Source: Desulfobacterales bacterium
Lineage (GTDB): Bacteria > Desulfobacterota > Desulfobacteria > Desulfobacterales > JAUCGF01
NCBI GenBank assembly: GCA_029940345.1
Contig: JAOZRC010000389.1
Span: 1-5,688 of the forward strand
Reading direction: 5' to 3'
DNA length: 5,688 bases
Part shown: in pieces, positions 1 through 4,088 of the stretch
Position numbering within the stretch: position 1 is the stretch's first letter
Layout of the letters: the number at the start of each line of letters is the position of its first letter
Translations under genes and position numbers: made by a program
The notes under the pieces: generated by a model
The model's input: only the letters and a program-made list of their open reading frames with translations
What the model was told of the DNA's origin: nothing
Database searches by the model: none

Positions 1-807
1 GTAATACAGATTTTTGAAAATGTCCTTTAATACTTTGTCATCAATGTTCAGGTTTGGCGTCAGACTGTCGAAATTATCACGCTTTTTTTCTTTTTTGAAA
101 TGGAACAGGCCTGAATTATATTTATCATCCGCTTTGCGGAATAGTTGAAACAAGCGCTGATAAACATTCACACCGTTTTGCAAAGCCATCAGGCTGCCGT
201 AGTTTTCGATACCGCGATCTTCGCAAATTCTCAGAAAAATGATTCGGTCAACAATCTGTTGAATCGCAAAATTAAGCTCCCGTTGCGAAAGCGCCTTATT
301 CCGCAGGGCAATATTGCGCGCCAAAAGCTCCCGCCAACGTTCGATTTCCTGCAAAAAGGCCGTGTCAACTTCGGCAGTGCCTCTTTTATTTTTCTTGGAC
401 GCAACATATTTGTCAAAAGAGCCCTTTAAAATGGCTTCACGGGAAAATATGCTTTCAATCTCTTCCCAACGGTTAATGTAATCGGTGTATTTAAAATAAT
501 GAATGCGGGAATGGGAAGCCTTATCGGTTTTGACAGGTCTTACACGGCAGTCATAAACGGAAAACTCTTCAAAATCGGTCAAGATGCTCAGAGGCAGTTT
601 GGCGCTCCATCCGTAGCGGCGCAACTGGTTGGGTATATTATTTTCTTGGAAATCCCTAAGTACTTGATCATAAGTTTCCCAGCATCGCTCTCGCCGGGTT
701 TGCAACCCGGCGGCATTGTGCGGCAGGTTACAAACCTGCCACGAGCAGTGCGGAAAATACCCGAAAACTTTTGTCCAAGTACTTACTTCAAAAGAAAAGA
801 GAATCAT
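1..807 (-). CDS. Type IIG (Eco57I-like) restriction-methylase, 5' part only, nuclease region apparently missing; runs off left edge
   Basis: Reading leftward from ATG at 807, 269 codons stay open to the window edge. Residues 61-129 carry the family signature QLRRYGWSAKLPLSILTDFE, then VYDCRVRPVKTDK and SREAILKGSFDKYV; later come KKRGTAEVD (141-148) and DRIIFLRICEDRGIE (187-201). These match the helical stretch before the methylase domain of single-chain type IIG restriction-modification enzymes, which cut and adenine-methylate DNA. The methylase motifs (NPPY) would lie beyond the window. Family members normally have roughly 100 residues before this point, with a PD..ExK nuclease site. Here residues 1-60 contain no such motif and are read through two hairpin repeats (residues 23-41). 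The ATG overlaps the stop of the upstream HAD gene (ATGA) and has no strong ribosome site. I infer a 5'-truncated gene that may be non-functional or methylase-only. Confidence 0.8.
   Translation of the reverse strand, partial: MILFSFEVSTWTKVFGYFPHCSWQVCNLPHNAAGLQTRRERCWETYDQVLRDFQENNIPNQLRRYGWSAKLPLSILTDFEEFSVYDCRVRPVKTDKASHSRIHYFKYTDYINRWEEIESIFSREAILKGSFDKYVASKKNKRGTAEVDTAFLQEIERWRELLARNIALRNKALSQRELNFAIQQIVDRIIFLRICEDRGIENYGSLMALQNGVNVYQRLFQLFRKADDKYNSGLFHFKKEKKRDNFDSLTPNLNIDDKVLKDIFKNLYY
692..740. repeat. Pair of REP-like hairpin repeats inside the restriction gene 5' end
   Basis: Two short perfect palindromes lie side by side. The first has 9-bp arms at 692-700 and 704-712 (CGCCGGGTT / AACCCGGCG) around a 3-base loop. 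The second has 8-bp arms at 722-729 and 733-740 (GGCAGGTT / AACCTGCC) around ACA. Both have the shape of dispersed extragenic palindromes, yet here they are translated in frame as the N-terminus of the restriction-methylase fragment. They are GC-rich compared with the flanking DNA. Confidence 0.85.
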
Positions 808-1445
808 AAACTATAAACTTCTTTTACGGACGGAACGCAGGGAACGTTTTCAAGTTCCCAATCCGTTTTTGTACATACGCCAGAAAGCACCCCAATAAAG
901 CTCACATCAGCATTTCTTGCAGCGCCCAAATCGTGCAACGAATCACCGACAAAAATAGCTTCATCTGGCTTGGCATTGAAATACTTTAATGTTTTAACAA
1001 TTCCTTCCGGATCAGGTTTGAAATTTTTCACTTCATCGCCTGATATTGAAAAATCTAATATAGATTCTAAATTATGGTATTTAATCACTAAATTCATAGA
1101 CTCTCTTGTCTTTGTAGATATGAAGCAGGATTTTTGATTGTTTTCTCTTATTTTTTGCAAAGTCTCTTTAGTTCCTTCTATTATCGGGAATTGATCATTT
1201 TCTGTTGTATCTTTATTATTAGCAAAGAACAAGTCTCTGATTTTATCGTGATTATCTTCAGGAACTATATTAATCATCCAAGTAATTATTTTGACTCCGA
1301 TATTTTTTTTATAAAACTCATCAGGAATGTTTTTAGAAGCACCAAGGCTTTCAGCGATATCCCTGAATAGATTCATATAGTAGTTTATTGAAGACAATAC
1401 AACGCCATCTACATCCAAAAGTATATATTTGTAATTAGAAATCAT
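804..1445 (-). CDS. HAD-superfamily hydrolase, phosphoglycolate-phosphatase-like
   Basis: This 213-residue protein has all four HAD motifs in order. Motif I is LLDVDGV with nucleophile D11 and acid/base D13. Motif II is CFIST (S110). Motif III is KPDP (K143). Motif IV is VGDSLHD (D168, D172). Residues about 15-95 form a helical insert where a C1 cap sits, as in subfamily IA phosphatases such as Gph. It is a soluble enzyme expected to hydrolyse a small phosphorylated metabolite; the substrate cannot be told from sequence. The start is supported by AGGA seven bases upstream (1453-1456). The gene is clearly AT-rich (17 G/C of 60 at 1201-1260) compared with hslU (33 of 60 at 5041-5100), which suggests acquisition. 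Its TGA stop overlaps the ATG of the restriction fragment. Confidence 0.9.
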   Translation of the reverse strand: MISNYKYILLDVDGVVLSSINYYMNLFRDIAESLGASKNIPDEFYKKNIGVKIITWMINIVPEDNHDKIRDLFFANNKDTTENDQFPIIEGTKETLQKIRENNQKSCFISTKTRESMNLVIKYHNLESILDFSISGDEVKNFKPDPEGIVKTLKYFNAKPDEAIFVGDSLHDLGAARNADVSFIGVLSGVCTKTDWELENVPCVPSVKEVYSL

Positions 1446-1503
1446 TTGAAAATCCTAATAATTTTAAAAGTGTTGCTTATATTTTGTCTTATTTTGATAC
1501 ATT

Positions 1504-1546
1504 GCTCTGTCTGACGCTTCGCATCACCGGAAGCAAAAAGCAGAGC
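1504..1546. repeat. Imperfect nested palindrome beside the broken vapC
   Basis: Outer arms GCTCTG (1504-1509) and CAGAGC (1541-1546) enclose inner arms GCTTC (1516-1520) and GAAGC (1530-1534). The DNA is GC-richer than the genes on either side and encodes the nonsense tail of the vapC remnant. It may be an extragenic palindrome at the deletion or insertion point, or a terminator-like hairpin downstream of the antitoxin, though no T-run follows. Confidence 0.45.
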
Positions 1547-1598
1547 GAGGAACGAGCGGCGTTTTTACTGTCTGAGTGCAAAGGTATTTACCACTCAT
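1524..1598 (-). pseudogene. Remnant of a VapC-type (PIN) toxin gene: first six codons only
   Basis: An ATG at 1598 overlaps the end of the antitoxin gene by 11 bases (ATGAGTGGTAA), the usual arrangement for vapBC. It encodes MSGKYL, the conserved opening of VapC toxins that commonly start MSGKYLLDTN. After codon six the reading changes to CTQTVKTPLVPR and stops at 1524 after 24 residues, so the catalytic PIN aspartates, starting with the D of LLDTN, are absent. Only six residues match, but their position and the overlap with a VapB-like gene make a destroyed toxin the best explanation. Confidence 0.6.
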
Positions 1599-1815
1599 TT
1601 ACATCTACCTTTCTGCAATCGTTTTCAATAACATCACTCATAATCTTCAGATCATCCAGCGGAATAAAGCCTGCATATTTTAAAAGATTTCTGCCGGGCA
1701 CTCCACTTTTTTCGGGAAAAGTTAATTCTTGAATAAATTTCAAGGCCTTCTCCTGCAAATTGTAAGGAAGAATTGCCATTTGTGCAGCGGCTTCTGAAAT
1801 TATTTCACTATTCAT
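1588..1815 (-). CDS. VapB-like antitoxin, orphaned
   Basis: This 75-residue protein begins MNSEIISEA and ends DCRKVDVNEW. The pattern is a short amphipathic N-terminal half (PYNLQEKALKFIQEL), then GVPGRNLLKYAGFIPLDDL and the acidic tail ending NEW. It matches small antitoxins found next to PIN-domain VapC toxins in cyanobacteria and related accessory genomes. The antitoxin would bind and inhibit VapC and repress its own promoter. I chose ATG 1815 rather than GTG 1824, because AAGGTG (1822-1827) sits six bases before the ATG and contains that GTG. The toxin is reduced to its first codons, so the antitoxin has no visible partner here. It could still neutralise a related toxin elsewhere. The family call rests on remembered patterns, not a search. 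Confidence 0.7.
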   Translation of the reverse strand: MNSEIISEAAAQMAILPYNLQEKALKFIQELTFPEKSGVPGRNLLKYAGFIPLDDLKIMSDVIENDCRKVDVNEW

Positions 1816-1821
1816 CTCTAT

Positions 1822-1827
1822 CACCTT
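1822..1827 (-). promoter_or_regulatory. Ribosome binding site that fixes the antitoxin start
   Basis: On the minus strand AAGGTG lies six bases before ATG 1815. A start at GTG 1824 would lie inside this site and has no site of its own, so the shorter 75-residue product is preferred. Confidence 0.6.
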
Positions 1828-1881
1828 AAAACCTTCTGATTTTGATTTTCTATCTCCGTAACCCCGTCGGTTATATGTAAT

Positions 1882-2469
1882 TTATGGTATATACCTGTAA
1901 TGACCGGTAATTTGATACATAAACAGCATATCTTCTAACTCAGGTCCTCCACCAATATTATGTACTATCATTGGGTTTCCGGTATTCTCACTGTATTGAT
2001 CAGTTACAATCCCGATATGGGGTAAATTTCCAGGAAGCATCCAGGTAACTATATCTCCGGGGCTATAATCCAGAGCTTTATTTGTAACCCGAAGTTTTTG
2101 GCCATTACGAATGAAGAACACTTGCAAATTGGGGACGCGTCTGTGATCAATATTTGTGTCCGGACGACTTAACCCCCATATTTTTTTGGAAGGATATTGT
2201 GAAAAGTTACTTTTCATATCTTCATGAACCAGTTTTTGAAGATCTACGCCTGATTTTCTAAATGACCTGATAATGACGTCTGTACAAACACCTATATTCA
2301 GAGGTACATCACCTCCCGGATACTTTATAGAGTGATAGCTTCCATCGTATGTAATTTTATATTTTGTTCTTTCTAATGCTGCCGCAATCAATTCAGCACT
2401 TGTAGATGCAATGACTGTTGCGGGATATAGAAAAAACAGGGCTATTAAAAATTGGATGTGGTTTTTCAT
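1882..2469 (-). CDS. DUF1287 family secreted protein (NlpC/P60-like fold)
   Basis: The 195-residue product starts with a signal peptide: MKNH, a hydrophobic core IQFLIALFFLYPATVI, and a likely cut after VIA (residue 21). The rest carries the DUF1287 pattern: YPGGDVP (50-56), GVCTDVIIRSFR (60-71), NIDHRRVPNL (106-115), GDIVTW (138-143), PHIGIV (150-155), HNIGGG (170-175) and a final ITGHYRY. C62, H151 and H170/N171 are the likely Cys-His-polar triad of an NlpC/P60-like peptidase or amidase acting in the periplasm. Length and ends look complete. E. coli YijF belongs to the same family; the substrate is not established. The ribosome site is weak (GAAGAGA, well upstream). The gene follows the Fic remnant, whose stop overlaps its ATG, and precedes the antitoxin by 66 bases. 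Confidence 0.88.
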   Translation of the reverse strand: MKNHIQFLIALFFLYPATVIASTSAELIAAALERTKYKITYDGSYHSIKYPGGDVPLNIGVCTDVIIRSFRKSGVDLQKLVHEDMKSNFSQYPSKKIWGLSRPDTNIDHRRVPNLQVFFIRNGQKLRVTNKALDYSPGDIVTWMLPGNLPHIGIVTDQYSENTGNPMIVHNIGGGPELEDMLFMYQITGHYRYIP

Positions 2470-2588
2470 TTTAATGACTGTCTCTTCAAAAACAGTTTTT
2501 GGAATTGGGCCAATGCCAATTTTTTCAAGACCGGCTTGGTTTCAATGTCCGTATCAAAGGGTAACGGTTTGAGGATAAAGGTTGCTAT
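2466..2588 (-). pseudogene. Remnant of a Fic-family protein N-terminus
   Basis: Between a stop just upstream and TGA at 2466 the minus strand encodes ATFILKPLPFDTD, then IETKPVLKKLALAQ, over about 28 codons (2588-2505). This resembles the opening of Fic/Doc-family AMP-transferases, which typically read PLPP..DIETK.VLKKL..A..ALAELKG. The expected ALAELKG and all later parts, including the HPFxxGNGR catalytic loop, are absent. From 2504 on the frame reads FQKLFLKRQSLK and stops inside the start codon of the DUF1287 gene. The position expected for the initiating ATG is ATA (2588), so even this stub lacks a normal start. The match is from memory of the family and short; a chance resemblance is possible. 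Confidence 0.5.
2499..2519. repeat. 21-base near-perfect palindrome at the Fic break
   Basis: Arms TTGG (2499-2502) with CCAA (2516-2519) and ATTGG (2504-2508) with CCAAT (2510-2514) are separated by one mismatch and a central G. It lies exactly where the Fic similarity ends and about 30 bases before the DUF1287 start, so it could also be an operator for that gene. Confidence 0.5.
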
Positions 2589-2611
2589 GATGCCTGTTAT
2601 TTATCTTTTAT

Positions 2612-2641
2612 ATGTATAGTAAACGCCATTTTACTATACAT
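2612..2641. promoter_or_regulatory. 12-bp-arm palindrome, operator-like
   Basis: Perfect arms ATGTATAGTAAA (2612-2623) and TTTACTATACAT (2630-2641) flank a 6-base spacer. It lies 24 bases upstream of the expected start of the Fic remnant on the minus strand. An AT-rich perfect dyad there resembles the operators of autoregulated toxin-type genes, though a transcript hairpin or a terminal repeat is equally compatible. Confidence 0.5.
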
Positions 2642-2653
2642 GATTACACTCAT

Positions 2654-2682
2654 ACGTATAAAAAAACAACTTTTTATATACG
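2654..2682. repeat. Second AT-rich inverted repeat next to the operator-like dyad
   Basis: Left arm ACGTATAAAAA (from 2654) faces right arm TTTTTATATACGT (to about 2683), with a two-base length difference and an AACAAC-type spacer. Outer ACAC / GTGT bases (2647-2650, 2682-2685) extend the symmetry. With the dyad at 2612-2641 it forms two hairpins in a row, separated by only 12 bases. Confidence 0.5.
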
Positions 2683-2688
2683 TGTGTA

Positions 2689-3237
2689 GCGTAATGCCGC
2701 TTCGTAGTTCGTCTGGTCAGGTGGCTTGTTCGACATTTTCCTGGTTTAGTTCACTTCTAAGAGCCTTTAGGATGACAAGAAAAATGATTTTGTTGCACAC
2801 TTCATGTTAATACCACATAACGGTGAACTTACTGGGAGGCAAAAGTTGCAGAGCGTAGCGGCGCGACCTTTGAATATCCAATGTAGCGTTTGGTTAAAAC
2901 GCGTTGTTTGAAGAACGCTCCTTTGTTTGATTTACCACGGTTACCGCAAGCAAGGGGTTTTGAAAAGAGCCATTCCCTCCACCGGGAAAGTTGCTTTTCC
3001 CTGTATATTTAAATGCTGATGATTGATCTAATCCCGGAAAACGATAGATTTCATCTTTTTCGGGTGAATGCCGGGCAACAATTCCAGAAAGGAGATGACC
3101 ACTTTCATCTGATTATCGGATATGGTTTTAACCAGTATGGCAAACTGTTTTCATCTGCAAACATCAAGTATCCGGCCAAAAGATTTGCAATAATAATGGC
3201 GAACATAAAAAAATATTTTGGTAAAAGTGAAAACTCA
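2689..3237. other. Gene-poor stretch with folded repeats and decayed coding sequence
   Basis: I see no convincing gene here. It holds an attC-like folding segment (2817-2907), a small hairpin GGGAAA/TTTCCC (2984-2989, 2996-3001) and a region at 3013-3237 open on both strands. On the minus strand, about 3143-3027 reads KQFAILVKTISDNQMKVVIS, then FLELLPGIHPKKMKSIVFRD and a stop. It has an in-frame TGA just upstream and no start, which suggests a gene tail that has decayed. On the plus strand a 92-codon frame from 3013 has no ribosome site and no recognisable motif. I assign no function to either. Confidence 0.5.
2817..2907. repeat. attC-like imperfect inverted repeat
   Basis: Outer ATAACG (2817-2822) can pair with CGTTGT (2902-2907) using one wobble. 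An inner 10-base arm CAAAAGTTGC (2840-2849) pairs at nine of ten places, one a wobble, with GCGACCTTTG (2863-2872) around the tip AGAGCGTAGCGGC. An additional hairpin GCGTTT/AAACGC lies at 2886-2902. Outer AAC/GTT boxes plus imperfect inner arms are the general design of integron recombination sites, but the strict RYYYAAC/GTTRRRY boxes are not met. It may simply be a dispersed palindromic repeat. Confidence 0.3.
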
Positions 3238-3401
3238 TATTCATTTTTGGGCATCCTTCATTTTCCGCTTAACACTTTAAAGGAGTGCTGAACCGAAGGT
3301 TTAGCGTTTACGCTGGCCTTTGCTAAACCTTCGGTTCAGCACTCCCCATGAAAGTGTAAACTACTTTTAAGCTATTATGAAGGATGCCCATTTTTGAATA
3401 T
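3238..3401. repeat. 164-base nested palindrome with 24-bp perfect core
   Basis: The core arms at 3282-3305 and 3322-3345 are perfectly complementary over 24 bases (GGAGTGCTGAACC.. / ..GGTTCAGCACTCC) around a 16-base loop. Outside them, ACACTTT (3272-3278) pairs with AAAGTGT (3351-3357), TGGGCATCCTTCA (3248-3260) pairs perfectly with 3378-3390, and ATATTCA (3238-3244) pairs with TGAATAT (3395-3401). The symmetry therefore extends over the whole element with unpaired patches. It encodes nothing recognisable and could be a MITE-like element or a strong cruciform-forming intergenic repeat. Confidence 0.8.
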
Positions 3402-3550
3402 CATTTTAACCTCTGCTTTATTTCATCCGGCATTTTAATGAACTACCCCGCCGCAAGCGGACGGGGTATCAAAGCGCCTAAAAGTGATAAAATAAATTTT
3501 CTTCTTGTCATTTTCGGCATCCTTCATATTGCCCTAAAAGTAGTTTACAT
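3354..3550. repeat. 35-bp inverted repeat pair with GGCATCCTTCAT head
   Basis: The minus-strand copy at 3354-3388 and the plus-strand copy at 3516-3550 share GGCATCCTTCAT, a variable 8-base middle, then AAAAGTAGTTTACA. The same GGCATCCTTCAT head occurs a third time at 3250-3261, as the left arm of the neighbouring nested palindrome. The two 35-bp copies bracket 127 bases that contain one copy of the TACCCCG hairpin repeat. This looks like a family of small non-coding elements with terminal inverted repeats. Confidence 0.75.
3441..3469 (+). repeat. 29-bp hairpin repeat, copy 1
   Basis: AACTACCCCGCCGC with AAGCGGACGGGGTAT folds as TACCCCG+CCGC against GCGG+CGGGGTA, with one bulged A. An exact reverse-complement copy lies at 4037-4065, and the match continues a few bases beyond with one mismatch. 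GC-rich hairpins of this shape are dispersed repeats. Confidence 0.85.
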
Positions 3551-3960
3551 TTTTTAAAAGTCTGTTTTTAGATACACCACTGGTGTAAACAAAACAGAGG
3601 CCGTTTTGAACAAAAAAAAATTATCCGTAAAATGCGAAAAAAAAACGGATGATTTTCTGAAGTATAAAATAATTCGATCTTTGAGTGGTATTCACGATGA
3701 GTGGGCAAAGTTATTTTTACACAAGACAATACAAACAGGTTGCAAAGGACTACGATTAGAATCTTTACGTAGCTTGCTGCTTTTAAAAAATAGAAATTCC
3801 AAGTGGTATTCAAAATGGTTTTTCAGATGAGATGCAAAAACTTGAGGCTTTCTTGAAAAAAAGCTAAAAAAGTCAATCCAGCCAACGCGCAGCACGCGCA
3901 ATTTTTTGAAATAGGTTCAAGTTATTAGGCCGCTCAAAGTCAGTCGCCAACGGGTTGGCA
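3551..3960. other. Decayed or non-coding AT-rich stretch
   Basis: No gene here can be supported. A plus-strand frame from TTG 3606 to 3830 reads DDFLKYKIIRSLSG, then IHDEWAKLFLHKT, without ribosome site or known motif. In the next plus frame around 3795-3865 the DNA reads KIEIPSGIQNGFSDEMQKLE then AFLKKS and a stop. Protein-like text moving from one frame to another suggests a frameshifted pseudogene of unknown identity, but this is weak. Minus-strand frames over the same DNA are rich in F, C and L codons from poly-A/T and look spurious. Confidence 0.35.
3561..3598. promoter_or_regulatory. Two-tier dyad, possible operator or hairpin
   Basis: Outer arms TCTGTTTT (3561-3568) and AAAACAGA (3591-3598) are perfect complements and enclose the 13-base palindrome ACACCA-C-TGGTGT (3574-3586). 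It lies just before the plus-strand TTG frame at 3606. This may be the control site of a decayed gene or another small repeat. Confidence 0.4.
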
Positions 3961-4000
3961 GGTGGTTTATCCCGGTCGTTAGTGCGAAGCATCGGGTTTA

Positions 4001-4036
4001 ATACCCCGCCCCTTGGGGCGTTCAATGCTTTTCAGA
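4001..4036. repeat. Diverged hairpin repeat beside copy 2
   Basis: ATACCCCG (4001-4008) repeats the opening of the 29-bp element. It is followed by a short perfect stem CGCCCC-TT-GGGGCG (4007-4020) and a spacer leading into copy 2. This may be a tandem, diverged member of the same repeat family. Confidence 0.5.
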
Positions 4037-4065
4037 ATACCCCGTCCGCTTGCGGCGGGGTAGTT
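4037..4065 (-). repeat. 29-bp hairpin repeat, copy 2, just downstream of hslU
   Basis: This is the exact reverse complement of 3441-3469. It starts 23 bases past the hslU stop in the direction of hslU transcription, where a terminator is expected, and its GC-rich stem could serve that role. No T-run follows on the hslU strand, so it is not a classical intrinsic terminator. Confidence 0.8.
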
Positions 4066-4088
4066 TATTATCTGAACGTCTTTGTCAA

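Noticed and set aside
231..898. Plus- and minus-strand frames overlapping the restriction and HAD genes
   Set aside because: They are shadows of the minus-strand coding frames, which carry clear family motifs.
2499..2527. Sigma-54-like TTGGCA..element ahead of the DUF1287 gene
   Set aside because: The GC element of the -12 box is missing at the required spacing; the similarity comes from the palindrome.
2674..2736. 20-codon minus-strand frame MSNKPPDQTNYEAALRYTRI
   Set aside because: Very short, overlaps the AT-rich hairpin, ribosome site too close to the start, and no family recognised; could be a stub of a lost gene but cannot be supported.
3013..3291. 92-codon plus-strand frame starting MLMIDLIPEND
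   Set aside because: No ribosome site, no known motif, its end runs into the nested palindrome, and the opposite strand reads equally protein-like.
3887..3908. GCGC-AGCAC-GCGC followed by A2T6, considered as an intrinsic terminator
   Set aside because: Only a 4-bp stem, and no supported plus-strand gene ends here.
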